In this document: positions 1 through 10,783 of the stretch, in pieces | Layout of the letters: every line of letters starts with the position of its first letter | How positions within the stretch are numbered: the stretch's first letter is position 1 | Assembly (NCBI GenBank): GCA_032768795.1 | Contig: CP136492.1 | Span: 1,550,001 to 1,614,000 of the forward strand | Source of the DNA: Tremella fuciformis | Lineage: Eukaryota; Basidiomycota; Tremellomycetes; Tremellales; Tremellaceae | Reading direction: 5' to 3' | DNA length: 64,000 nucleotides | Translations under genes and position numbers: made by a program | The notes under the pieces: model-generated | Told to the model about the DNA's origin: nothing | The model's input: the letters and a program-made list of their open reading frames with translations, nothing else | Database searches by the model: none

Positions 1-266
1 TTGACCTTGAGGCATGTTTGCTGAGCTAGTGAGCCGGCTGGGCTGCAGCTGCTGTCGAGAGTCAAATGAAGAAGTCGAATTCCATCCACCTCGAGTTCGA
101 CGCTGCGCCATCGGTCTCCGAACCGCCGTCCCTGAGCGGCCACGTGGCAAAAGTCAACGAGATGAAACCGAACGTGAATTCGGCGACGTAACTCATTGAC
201 ACCACAGCAAGCAGGTCCAGTATGAGCAAGATGAACGGGGAATGTTAAGCAGATAGCCAAAAGACC
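1..266. other. Left-edge sequence upstream of GPI13
   Basis: This stretch presumably carries the GPI13 promoter or leader. A 61-codon frame at 14-199 lacks any recognisable domain and was not accepted as a gene. Confidence 0.35.
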
Positions 267-3200
267 ATGCCTCGCTCCAAAAAGGCTGCGTCTGTCCCAG
301 TGGGCATGTCTGCAAATCACCTAACAACAGCTCACACACAGGCCTTGGCTCGTTCGGTGGGCACGAAGAATGACTCTCGGCCCGCTGAGAACGAGACGCA
401 ACCGGACACACGGTCACGCTTGGACGATGCTGTACCCTCTTGGCTGCGAGCGCTGTCTCGACAAAATCTAGCCTTGCTCCTTCTCACGTACTTCGCTACG
501 ATTCACATCATCGGTCTTTGGGTGTTCACCAGTGGCTTCCTCTTGACACGCCTCACAATACCGCTTACCTCGCCTACATATACCGCCGAGAGCCCCGCTC
601 CACTACCTGCACGATACTCGAAGGCCATCATCTTGGTCATCGATGCCCTTCGGACCGATTTCATCTCGCCCCATCACCCTCAACCGCCGTCCCCGTTTCA
701 TCATGGGGTGCTCAGCCTCCCCGCCGAGCTCACAGCTCTGGAACCGTCCCACTCGCTCATTTTTAACACCTTCTCTGACCCTCCAACAAGTACAATGCAG
801 CGTCTGAAGGGTATCACGACCGGATCCCTGCCAACTTTTATCGATATCGGCTCAAATTTTGCCTCGACTGCTGTTGGCGAGGATTCCCTGCTTTCACAGC
901 TCGGAGCCGCCAACAAGAGCGTGGTCTTCATGGGCGACGACACATGGGTCAATCTGTTCCCGGATGCGTTTGCCCATTCGCACCCTTACGACTCTTTCAA
1001 TGTGGAAGACCTGCATTCCGTCGATAACGGCGTCATCGAGCATCTCATCCCTTACATGCAGCCGAGCAATGCGAGCAAGTGGGACGTTCTCATTGGTCAC
1101 TTCCTCGGTGTGGACCATGTTGGCCACCGAGTCGGCCCCGAGCGCGAGACCATGCGTCTCAAGCTCAAGCAGATGGACGATGTGCTGCGCGAGGTTGTGC
1201 AGCTCATGGAGGACGATACACTGCTTGTTTTGCTCGGCGATCATGGCATGGACTCGAAGGGGAATCATGGCGGCGACTCTGAGCTCGAAACCGCCGCGGC
1301 GCTTTGGATGTACGGGAAAGGCCCAGCACTGACGGGTGTTGTGGAAGACACGAGTCTCGCCAAGGATTGGCCAGTATACACGTTCCCCGGCAGTCTGAAC
1401 CCTTTACGCCATCTACAGCAGATCGATCTCGTATCGACTCTGGCTCTCCTGCTCGGCATTCCCGTCCCCTACAACAACCTGGGAAGCGTGATTCCTGAAT
1501 GCTTTGCCGCTTCGATGCCGGATGTAGAAATCGCCACACGAGTGAATGCTCATCAGATCATGCGATATATTCGCAGCTACGGAAACGAAGCGGTCGAAGC
1601 GGCTCTTTCCGCTGCATGGGATGCCGCGTCATCGGCTCATACACTTGCCGTGGAGGCGAAGCAAGTCAACGGCATCAAGGCAAATCCTGCAATTCGTCAC
1701 TCAATCCTCGCACATCGAGCCTTCGCAGTCCAGGCGCTCGCCCATCTTCGTTCGCTATGGGCACAATTCTCCGTATCGCTCATCGTCGCTGGTGTTGCCA
1801 TCTTGGGATTGACGATCCCGACCATGGGCGCGATCTATTCCCGCCTGAAGCGACCGGGATGGGAAGATCATGCTCGCGCAGCTCTCAGCACGGCACTGTG
1901 GTCAGGCTGCATTCCTCTACCCACATGCGTCGTGCTATTCGTCTTCTATGATCTCCCCTCAGCGACCCGCATGTCCGTGATCGCCGCCACACTGGCTTCG
2001 GAGATCGGGCTTGCAGTTGCATACTTCGCCATTCTCCGGGCGAACTTCAAGCGACCGCAATTTACTCTCGACCGTGTAGCTGGACCGGTGGCGCTGCTCA
2101 TTCATGCCATCTCCTTCGCCTCTAACTCATTCATCATGTGGGAAGACCGCATGGTTGTCTTCCTCCTCGTGACCGTTCTCTTGATCTTTGTCATTCGCTC
2201 GCCGACCGGTCCGACCGCGAGTCTCCGACTGAAGATCTTTGGTTTGTCACTGGTCGTCGCGGCTCTTGTGCGCGTGGCCGGGATGGTCGCCATCTGCCGC
2301 GAAGAACAACAGCCGTACTGCCGAGTCACGTTCTTCGCCGGCTCGACACCTTCTCCGCCAACATGGGCCCTGATCGCCATCATTCCGCTGGCGATGCAGC
2401 TCCCTCGCGCCATCGGCATCACATTGTCCCGATCAAAATCGCTGGCGGGCCCCGCACCGTTCTTCCTCGGGTGGGTCTGGCGAACCGCTCTCACTGGCAG
2501 TGCAGTGTACTGGGTCATCGAGTGGGCCGAATCATGGGACGGGATCCAGGCGCACGCCGTCCCAGTCCTACAGGTCGCCCGCATCTGGCTGGCCCGCACG
2601 ATATTCGGGCTTCTCGTTCTCGTCAGCCCATACCTCTGGATCACCTCGCCGCTGTGCATCTCCGTCAAACGCGGCGCAGACCAGACGGGCCAAGACCAGC
2701 CCGTGACCGTGCTCGGCTATGCCAACGCCTTCGGCTCGACCTACATCCTCTTCTACCTGATTCCATTCGGGCTGTTCTACCTCGTGAGCCAGCCCATGGC
2801 GCAAATAACAACCGTCCTGCTCCTGCTCGCGCTGCTCGTCTACCTCGACGTGGTCGACGCGCGACGCGACGCCGTGCTCATGCAGGCGCAGTTCGCGTCG
2901 GCCTCGACGCCCGGCGCGTTCGAGCCGGGCCAGAGCACAGCACTGGTCCAGCCCGCATTCACCGACCTCGTCCCGCTCGCGCTGATGGGCTTCGTCCACT
3001 TCTTCGCCACGGGCCACCAGGCCGTCCTCACCTCGATCCAGTGGAAAGCGGCCTTTGTCGGATTCCCCACCGTCACCTACCCCTGGTCGCCCGTCCTCGT
3101 CGCGCTCAACGCCTTCGGCCCCTTCTTCCTCTCGGCCATCGCCGTCCCGCTGCTCGCGCTGTGGAACGTCTCGCCCCGCCCGCAAGGTACCGTGCCGGTG

Positions 3201-3443
3201 CTGGGCCACACGGTGCAGCTCGCGCTCGGCATGATGATGTACCACGCGACGGTGACGCTGGCCAGTGCCGCGTGTGCCGCGTGGCTAAGGCGCCACCTGA
3301 TGGTGTGGAAGGTGTTCGCGCCGCGCTTCATGATGGGCGGCATCACCCTGTTGGTCGTGGACCTGGGTGTCATCCTGGGCTTGCTGGGCATGAGGGGGAC
3401 GAGCTGGAAGGTGTGGCGGACATTCAGGACGGAGGCTATATAG
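267..3443 (+). CDS. GPI13: GPI ethanolamine phosphate transferase 3 (PIG-O/Gpi13)
   Basis: This enzyme adds ethanolamine phosphate to the third mannose of the GPI anchor precursor in the ER lumen; that phosphate later links the anchor to protein. The reading frame is a single 1058-residue exon. One N-terminal membrane segment (about residues 65-90) precedes a luminal alkaline-phosphatase-type catalytic domain. The domain shows ILVIDALRTDF, the PIG-O-specific MQRLKGITTGSLPTFID with the presumed catalytic Thr, and the metal-binding LGDHGMDSKGNHGG. The second half holds many hydrophobic segments, as usual for this family. The MQRLKG motif separates it from the MCD4 and GPI7 paralogues. The start is the first ATG that keeps the N-terminal anchor. 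It lacks introns, unlike nearly all its neighbours, and it converges on the ABC transporter gene. Confidence 0.93.
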   Translation: MPRSKKAASVPVGMSANHLTTAHTQALARSVGTKNDSRPAENETQPDTRSRLDDAVPSWLRALSRQNLALLLLTYFATIHIIGLWVFTSGFLLTRLTIPLTSPTYTAESPAPLPARYSKAIILVIDALRTDFISPHHPQPPSPFHHGVLSLPAELTALEPSHSLIFNTFSDPPTSTMQRLKGITTGSLPTFIDIGSNFASTAVGEDSLLSQLGAANKSVVFMGDDTWVNLFPDAFAHSHPYDSFNVEDLHSVDNGVIEHLIPYMQPSNASKWDVLIGHFLGVDHVGHRVGPERETMRLKLKQMDDVLREVVQLMEDDTLLVLLGDHGMDSKGNHGGDSELETAAALWMYGKGPALTGVVEDTSLAKDWPVYTFPGSLNPLRHLQQIDLVSTLALLLGIPVPYNNLGSVIPECFAASMPDVEIATRVNAHQIMRYIRSYGNEAVEAALSAAWDAASSAHTLAVEAKQVNGIKANPAIRHSILAHRAFAVQALAHLRSLWAQFSVSLIVAGVAILGLTIPTMGAIYSRLKRPGWEDHARAALSTALWSGCIPLPTCVVLFVFYDLPSATRMSVIAATLASEIGLAVAYFAILRANFKRPQFTLDRVAGPVALLIHAISFASNSFIMWEDRMVVFLLVTVLLIFVIRSPTGPTASLRLKIFGLSLVVAALVRVAGMVAICREEQQPYCRVTFFAGSTPSPPTWALIAIIPLAMQLPRAIGITLSRSKSLAGPAPFFLGWVWRTALTGSAVYWVIEWAESWDGIQAHAVPVLQVARIWLARTIFGLLVLVSPYLWITSPLCISVKRGADQTGQDQPVTVLGYANAFGSTYILFYLIPFGLFYLVSQPMAQITTVLLLLALLVYLDVVDARRDAVLMQAQFASASTPGAFEPGQSTALVQPAFTDLVPLALMGFVHFFATGHQAVLTSIQWKAAFVGFPTVTYPWSPVLVALNAFGPFFLSAIAVPLLALWNVSPRPQGTVPVLGHTVQLALGMMMYHATVTLASAACAAWLRRHLMVWKVFAPRFMMGGITLLVVDLGVILGLLGMRGTSWKVWRTFRTEAI

Positions 3444-3685
3444 ATCAATCACACCCGTAGCATCGCACAACATCGCATGGCATGACATTGCATCGCATCA
3501 TAGACGCTGACGATTGATTGGTGGGTCAAATGCAACGTTCATATTGATATCGTTCCGCTCGTGATTAGTTACAATCTATGTACACTACCTTCCACTTAGT
3601 CACTTCGTATATACAGTGGTACCGCCCACAATGGGCATGGACAGGCTATGCCGCTTGGTTTGGCTACAAGAGAGCTACTGGCGGC

Positions 3686-6600
3686 TCATGACGCCTTGCG
3701 CAGACTGAGGCGCTTCTTGCGTTTCTCCTTCTGCGCCTCGGCCGGGGTCGCGGGCCTACTGCCAGTCTGGCTTTGCCCTTGGTTTTGAGATTTGGCAGGA
3801 GGGCTATCGCCACTCTGGCGCGGATGGTCTTGCTCCGCGTCCACGGCCTCGCCTTCAGGCGTGTTGAGGGGCGAAGCGGCGCCTTTGCCGCCGAACGAGT
3901 GGCTGCGCTTGACGGCACCCTGGTCTGAGATGCGGCGGACAAAGCCTTTGATAGAGGACAGACGCTTGCGCCGCTTGTCGGCCTTGTCTTTGTCTTTACC
4001 CTCGGGCAAATCACCGGTCTCGTTGTCGCCGCCGGACGAGGCAGCCGACATGCCCGACATCTGCGAGGTGGAGTGAGGTAGGCGTGGGGGGATGGGCATG
4101 ACGCTAGGCGACGTGGACGGGAAAACGACGGCACGTGCATCTGATGATCTCTTCGGGAAAGGAAGCTGTCCTGGCTCGGACGTGGGAACAGTCTCGGCAG
4201 GTGGAGCTCGAGGTGTCGGAGACATGGGCGGAGTAGGGACCACCAAGGGAGACCGTTCGTCGACAGCTTCCTCATCTTCGGCGATGGGTTCGCGCTCTTC
4301 GGGCGTTGGAGCGCGAGGCCGAACCGTTTCGGCGTAGGAGGAAGGTTCAGCTCGAGCGGCGTCGGCATATGATACTTCCTCTGTCACGGGTCGGTCGACG
4401 AAATAGCCTTGCTCTTCGCTGGGTTGGTTGGGCGGTGGGGCATCCGGTTTTGGAGGCTTGTCAGACCCACCAGACTTGGCCGATTTGATGGAAGCCGCCT
4501 TCGTGTCCGGCTCAGCCTTGGGGAACGCATTCACGTCGACGAGAGCTCGGTGTTCCGACGAGGGCGAGGCAACGTTTGAATCACCAGCAAGAGTGGTAGC
4601 CTTGGAAGAGTCCAGCAAAGGAATGGCTGCCGCAATTTCCTCGAGGTTGATGTCCGGATTTGCTTCTTCCAGCAACTCCGCCTCCGAGAAGACCTGTTTC
4701 TTCCACCTGAGGCTTAGCTGATTCAAATATCGGACGTTTTGAGCTCACATCGATGCGAAGACGCCTTTCTCCTTGAGGAGCTGCTTGTAGCTGCCCTGCT
4801 CGACGATTTTCCCCTCCTTCATAACAGCGATGATGTCCGAGTTGACGATGGTGGACAAGCGATGGGCGATGGAAAGACTAGTCTTGCCTTTAGACTGACG
4901 GTTAGCGGATCCATTTAGTGACTTAGCCACAACATACCAGTTTTTGAAGTGCCCGTTGGATCTCGCGCTCCGTCTCTGTGTCGAGGGCAGATGTGGCTTC
5001 GTCCAACAACTATCACGGTCAGTCCGGAAGAGTACTACAACTGCCTGATGACTCACGAGAATGGTCGGGTTTTTGACGAACATCCTTGCCAGGCTGACTC
5101 TTTGCTTCTCACCACCGGACAGACGGACTCCACGCTCCCCTACGATTGTGCCGTATTCGTCAGGCATAGTCATGATCTTGTCGTGCAACTGTGCCGCTTT
5201 GGCCGCTTCGATGATATCGTCGTCCTCGGCATCGACCTTTCCATACGCGATGTTGGCGCCAATCGTATCATTCCAAAGGACAGAGTCCTGAGGGACGATT
5301 CCAATTGCTTGTCGCAAGCTGAGCTGAGTGACTTTGGCAATGTCCTGACCGTCGACCAGAATCTGACCCTCGGACGGATCGTAGAAACGGTACAGCAGGC
5401 GCAGTATCGTTGACTTGCCCGAACCAGTCTGTCCGACCAAGGCCAGCGACTGGCCTTTCCCGACGGTGAACGAGATGTTGTCAATGGCGATTTTCTTGTC
5501 GTCGTAGGCGAAAGACACATTGCGGAACTCGATGACTCCGTCGGTGATCTCGATATCTTTGGCATCCGGCTCGTCTTTGATGTCCGATACCTCTTCGAGT
5601 AGCTTGAACATCCTGTCGGCGTCCGTCATGTCGTCATGGAAGGCCTTCCACCGTTGGGTGAGGGCGCTGACCGGATAAGTGAGTTGACTGAGGTACGACT
5701 GGAAGATGACATAGCTGGCGGCGTCTGCCTGGCCATTCAGAACACGAGTCGCGATGGTCAGAGTGCCAATCAGCGAAGCGAGGATCATGAGATATCCTTG
5801 GGCGAGCCAGAATAACTCCCACAGAATGTCCAGGTGTCGGGCAGCGTCCTGAGACTCGATGAGGGCAGTACGATAGCGATCATTTTCGCGGTTCTCGGCG
5901 GTGAAGTACTTGATCGACTCCCAGTTGGTGAGGGCGTCTTGATATATTCCGCGTTGCCTCGTGTTCTTGTCATTCCGATCTTGGCGCAACGGTCGCAGCG
6001 TTGCTGATCGCCTAACTTGCAGGTGTGCGTAGAAGATCATGATGATGTAAATGACAACGGTGAGCCACAGCCCATAAAGCCAATAGAAGACGCCGATGGA
6101 GATGAACATGTCGAGGAAGGTGGGAACGAGCTGGAACAGAATGGTCGAGAAGAGGCTGTTGACGGCCGATCCCTTGGAGATGATCGACTGTACTTCTCCC
6201 GTGTTGCGTTTTGTGTGAAAAGAGAGGGACAGCCAAAGCAGGTGGTGGAACAACATGACCGACATCTCTCTATTGGTGTTCTGCTCCACCGACATCCACA
6301 GGATGGTGCGGAGCAGTTCGATGGGCGAGGTGTAGCCGCCGAACATCAAGCGGGTGCCAAAGTAGATGGCGAACGGCTTGACGATCGCGCCGTACTGTCG
6401 GTCGCCTTGATGTTGTACGAGAGCGCGTACGAATTGTCCCAAAGCCAGCGGCATGACGGGGTTGGCGACTCGTTCAAGGAGGACCAGGACAATACAAACC
6501 ACAACGTTAAGCTGGAGACGGCGACTCTGGGACGGCCACAGGTGAGGCGCAATCTTCGCAAGCCGAGGTCGAAGCTCGCTCCATTTGATCTTTTTGTCGT

Positions 6601-7444
6601 CTGGTTCTTCCTTCTTCTTGCCCTCGCCAAGTTTCTTGGGTATCGGCTTCATGTTGGGCTTTCGGGGCGGCCCTGACGCCTCGCCCTCGACATTGGCATC
6701 GTCGACAGGTTTGGACTGCGAGGGGTCGGTCGAGTCGGCGGGCTGGTCGAACGTGCCATAAGCCTCTCGGGCAGCAGTATCGCCATTGGCTTCTCCGCTA
6801 AGAAGGCCGGTGGTCTCTTCAGCCGGCTCGAAGCTGATGCGCGGATTGGACACCGCAGCGAGTAGGACGAGCAGGAGTAGAATGCGCAGTGCCGAGGGTG
6901 GGATGGCGAGGATCGCATAGAGCTTGTTGCCATCTGATGATCAGCATCGCCACAGATCCCTCATGGTCACTATCGTGGCCAGGGTGAAGTCGGACTCACG
7001 CAAGTGCACCTCTCTCAGGATGAGAAAAACGAGATTAGGGACCTCGCACACGAGCCCCAGGGTGCCAAGCACCACCAGACCCTTCGACCCCCACTTCTGC
7101 CTCCAAATCACGACCAACGCCGCCGCCGACCAAATAACGAAGCCCCCGATGGCATAGACAAGGGCAGCGGCAAGGTTCAGGCTCTTGCCCTTGTAGTGGT
7201 GCTGGCGTATCCAGGCAATGTCCAGCGCTGCCAGTGCCGCGTCAGCTATACCGGTGAAGGAGAGGAGGACGAGACATGCGAGGATGAGGGCGCGGCGTGG
7301 GTAGACTTTGCGGACAGTGATAGGGCGTATGCCGGGGAGCTCGACGGGCGAAACGCGGCGGGGTACGAGGAGGTGGGCGAGGGGCAGGAGGAGCAGAGGC
7401 GAGGTGACGAGGTGTAGGTAGGTGAGGGGCGAAGTGGGCGCCAT
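3686..7444 (-). CDS. Hmt1-type vacuolar ABC half-transporter with long C-terminal extension
   Basis: This is an ABCB half-transporter of the heavy-metal tolerance (Hmt1) type, expected to move thiol/metal conjugates into the vacuole. Exons: 7444-7000, 6933-5057, 5009-4938, 4894-4749, 4706-3686 (sum 3561 bases, 1186 residues). Exon 1 encodes four or five membrane helices, the extra N-terminal domain typical of Hmt1. Next come a charged linker, the six-helix ABC membrane domain, Walker A (GQTGSGKST), the signature LSGGEKQR, Walker B (LLDEATSALD, restored by splicing out 5010-5056) and the H-loop AHRLST. After GVFAS the last intron (4707-4748) joins the frame to about 340 residues of Ser/Pro/charged low-complexity sequence ending in KKRLSLRKAS. 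If that intron is retained, a TGA follows at once. Transport substrate is inferred from family, not shown. Confidence 0.88.
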
Positions 7445-7834
7445 GTTGCCGGTCTCCTGCAGCCTATGGGTTCATGGGTGAAGCAGGAGGAGAAGAAGAG
7501 AGGAGAGAGGCGAGAGGCGAGAGGAGAGGGACGTTGTCGAAATTTGTGGTGGATGTTGAGGATGCAGAATGTTTCTACCCGTGAGCTCGTGCAACATTTG
7601 TACTCGTAGACCAAAGGATGTCTGACAAGGGGTGAGGAGGCCTCGAGGTCCTGACGGCGACCTAGTGTCCAAGCTGATGTTGATCAACACTGCGTACGAG
7701 TACACCGAGGCGTGGGTCGTGGAGCGCCCTCACACCTATGATCGTCCGACCGACGCGCAAACGACGCCCGACGACGTCGGCGATACACTATAGAGAAAAC
7801 AGAGCTGATCCAAGAGAGATGTTCATGAATGAAA
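7445..7834. other. Intergenic region upstream of the ABC transporter
   Basis: This stretch has no supported gene. On the transporter's coding strand it contains a CT-rich tract (complement of 7488-7530), a common basidiomycete promoter feature. The position next to the transporter start makes it the likely promoter region; no TATA box or factor site could be assigned. The transposable element begins at 7835. Confidence 0.5.
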
Positions 7835-9200
7835 CTAGGTAGATCGTGCAGGAAAGTGCGCGATAGGGCGTAGCTCGTTATTTCAATTCTTTTTTAGCTC
7901 TGAATTTCTAATCAGGTATTCAAGTTATTGGTTCTCAGGCAATTTGGAAAACCTAATGCAATTCCTTGTTCTTTGGTTCCGTTAGACATGGGGGGGTGGG
8001 ACACCCCCCCAAGACCCCCCCTTGCGCCTAGCGGCGCAGCCATCGCAGCCCTTACGGGTCAAGCATCCGGCAAAGCCGGATGTACTGTAGAACATTGATT
8101 AGTTGCAAGCTAAAGCACTTCATCAAGAGATGCGCAAGTGCTTGTTGGGCATGCTAGGCTGATCAGATGATCATAGGCATGCCAAGCTGGTCACAGGGGC
8201 TATGTCACAGCTGCCACCTGGCAAGCCTATTGCAGTCTTGTCAGACTTGCGCTATTGTAACCATTTTGGTGCAATGATAGGGCAGGGTATGGCAGTAGCT
8301 ATGTAGGCGATTGGTTCTGCTACAGAGATCATTCCATGCATCAGCCTCATGCATAGATCTTTATTCTCTGATGAAAGGCAATTTGGCAAGGACACAATGC
8401 ATACTAGGTAGATCGTGCAGGAAAGTGCGCGATAGGGCGTAGCTCGTTATTTCAATTCTTTTTTAGCTCTGAATTTCTAATCAGGTATTCAAGTTATTGG
8501 TTCTCAGGCAATTTGGAAAACCTAATGCAATTCCTTGTTCTTTGGTTCCGTTAGACATGGGGGGGTGGGACACCCCCCCAAGACCCCCCCTTGCGCCTAG
8601 CGGCGCAGCCATCGCAGCCCTTACGGGTCAAGCATCCGGCAAAGCCGGATGTACTGTAGAACATTGATTAGTTGCAAGCTAAAGCACTTCATCAAGAGAT
8701 GCGCAAGTGCTTGTTGGGCATGCTAGGCTGATCAGATGATCATAGGCATGCCAAGCTGGTCACAGGGGCTATGTCACAGCTGCCACCTGGCAAGCCTATT
8801 GCAGTCTTGTCAGACTTGCGCTATTGTAACCATTTTGGTGCAATGATAGGGCAGGGTATGGCAGTAGCTATGTAGGCGATTGGTTCTGCTACAGAGATCA
8901 TTCCATGCATCAGCCTCATGCATAGATCTTTATTCTCTGATGAAAGGCAATTTGGCAAGGACACAATGCATATTAGGATTGTGCTGATGAAATCAGAATG
9001 GCCGGAATTTTCTTATTTAATTCCCCCATTTACCGTTTTCGTTCCAGGGACACCCGCAGAAATTCGCCCCGTAAGAGCTACGCTGATTAGGATTGTGCTG
9101 ATGAAATCAGAATGGCCGGAATTTTCTTATTTAATTCCCCCATTTACCGTTTTCGTTCCAGGGACACCCGCAGAAATTCGCCCCGTAAGAGCTACGCTGA
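7835..9200 (-). mobile_element. Non-autonomous Helitron/Helentron-like element, outer copy, split by a nested copy
   Basis: The outer copy of a 683-bp element is read on the minus strand: it starts TC at 9200-9199 and ends CTAG at 7838-7835. It is interrupted by an inner copy at 8404-9086, so its own sequence is 9200-9087 plus 8403-7835 (114 + 569 = 683 bp). The host base before TC is A and the base after CTAG is T, the classic A^T Helitron target with no target-site duplication. Near the 3' end is a stem-loop (ATCGCGCA, loop CTTTCC, TGCACGAT, one mismatch) followed by CTAC-CTAG. It encodes no transposase or helicase, so it must be mobilised by another element. Confidence 0.8.
8404..9086 (-). 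mobile_element. Non-autonomous Helitron/Helentron-like element, inner nested copy
   Basis: This 683-bp copy is inserted cleanly inside the outer copy. On the minus strand it begins TC at 9086-9085 and ends CTAG at 8407-8404; the interrupted outer sequence resumes without gain or loss of bases between an A and a T. By eye it is identical to the copy at 47410-48092. It carries the same 9-bp asymmetric inverted repeat, 3' stem-loop and internal GC-rich palindromes. The exact nesting explains why the locus first looks like two tandem 569-bp repeats followed by two 114-bp repeats. Confidence 0.82.
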
Positions 9201-9485
9201 TCACTTTGAACCGTGTCACTTGCGCGTTGGTTGGAAACCCGAAAAGTGGAGGCCAGAGCCGCAGCACGCTCCTACCGCCGCATAATTATGTATGACAGCC
9301 GCATTCCAGGTAAACACGCGATGATGCATGGACAGCATCCTACGACTCGACTGGGTCTGCACAGAATCATTAGATATGGGACCGCCTTTTCCGATTTGGT
9401 CGGGTGAATAGGATGGGACGGAATACAAGAGGCACGTGTGAGACGGGGTAGTGACAGTAAGGTGATGGATGACTGGGTGGGACGT

Positions 9486-10783
9486 CTAGTTCTTTTTCAA
9501 TCCGATGGCCAAACCGATGGCCAGACCTGCAATGACGAGGATGAGCACTGCGACGTCAGCCAAGCGTGATCGAAATGATATGACTGATGACGACGTACCG
9601 CAGATCCAGAAGCAGATCCACTTCTTCCTTCGCGCCTTCCTCGCCGACTCGACAGCACGTTCCGTTTGCACGAGGCTGCTGATGAGCTACACGATCATGG
9701 ACGCATAAGACCCGATCACTCACCCTTGCTTGATGTCCGTGTCCACACCCTGCGCCTGACCCTCCACGTTGACGATTGTCTCGTCCTGCTGCTCGACCAG
9801 CATCGCCATCTCGTTGAACATCTGCGCCAGCTCCGTAAGAGTCTTTTCGATCTTTTGGATCTCGACATGACGGTCCTGCACTTCCTTGAGTGCTCCTCTT
9901 GCGGAAGCGTATCTTCCCGAGTTCATCAACTGGACGGGTAAGCATTGATCGACAGGGCAGATTGCCAACGTACAGCCTGTTGGAATACTTGGGGGTTATC
10001 GCTCTCGACCACCTCCCTGACCTCCTCGTCGGTGGCATCCGGCTTGACGATACGGTACTGCCTCTCGACTCGTCCCCTGACTTTCTGCCTGAACTCCTTC
10101 TCGACAACCTGATGCTCATTGAGCAGGGTGGTGAAGCGACTCTTGACGACCTCGACCTGGGTCTTCTTCGCCTTGTCCCCCTTGGCTTGCTTGAACAAGC
10201 GCTTGATCTGGTTTTTGCATTCCTCACGAGTTGCTCGAGCTTGTTCGTTCAGCTGGTCAGCGTAGGCCCCGGCGTTCGCATCGGTCGATGCCTGAGGAGT
10301 CAGTCAGGGCGCAGCTTGTCGTGACGTGACTACACGGACCAGGCTTTGCGCATGAGCGCTGCGGACGGCCTTGATTTGCTCGTCCAACTGGGTGAGGAGG
10401 GCCTGAGTAGCGCCAACATTCTCATAAAAGCGGTCTACGCCGCCGCCGTTGACAGCTCCGCCCCCTGCCGCGTAGCCCTGCTGCTGCCCGTACTGCTGCT
10501 GAGCATACGGGTTGCCGGCCTGTTGGCCGTAGCCTCCGTTCCCGGCGTTCTGCTGCGCGTAGGGGTTGCCGGCCTGCTGACCGTAGCCCCCTGGACCTGC
10601 GTTCTGCTGAGCGTACGGGTTGGGTTGTCGGGATGGAGGGATGACGCCGTTGGCGGGAGGAGGGTAGGTGGTCTGCTGAGGAGCGGGCGCGTCTCCGTAG
10701 TTGCGTTGCTGGGGTCATCAGTCGGGGTTTCGGCAGTCGTCGAGGGGGACACTCACCACGCCTGCAAGACGGTCACGAGCCAT
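9486..10783 (-). CDS. SSO1: Plasma-membrane syntaxin (Sso1/Sso2-like t-SNARE)
   Basis: This is the Qa-SNARE that drives fusion of secretory vesicles with the plasma membrane, pairing with Sec9- and Snc-type SNAREs. A 27-base first exon (10783-10757, MARDRLAGV) is followed by an intron at 10709-10756 and four further exons. The order is a Gln/Asn/Gly/Tyr-rich N-terminus with repeats of the form NPYAQQN.G.GGYGQQAG, the Habc helices, a SNARE motif (from about EVQDRHVEIQKIEKTL to GVDTDIKQ) and a C-terminal anchor ending LAIGLAIGLKKN. A basic RKARRKKW segment precedes the anchor. The prion-like Gln/Tyr-rich repeat is long for a syntaxin. Assignment to Sso rather than an endosomal syntaxin rests on the SNARE core and tail. 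Confidence 0.9.

Noticed and set aside
14..199. Small frame at the left edge
   Set aside because: No recognisable domain, no clear start context and it ends just before the GPI13 leader.
2138..3460. A 440-codon plus-strand frame overlapping GPI13
   Set aside because: It lies in an alternative frame of a GC-rich membrane-protein gene, is Arg/Pro/His-rich and has no domain; GPI13 homology covers the same bases.
7835..8971. Two tandem 569-bp direct repeats as a segmental duplication or solo LTRs
   Set aside because: Including the duplicated 114-bp segment at 8973-9200, a nested insertion of one 683-bp element into another explains every junction; there are no TG...CA ends, primer-binding site or target duplication of an LTR element.
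8918..9295. Short frame spanning both 5' segments of the Helitron-like copies
   Set aside because: It is created by the repeated element ends, has no domain and its repeat is exactly the nested-insertion duplication.
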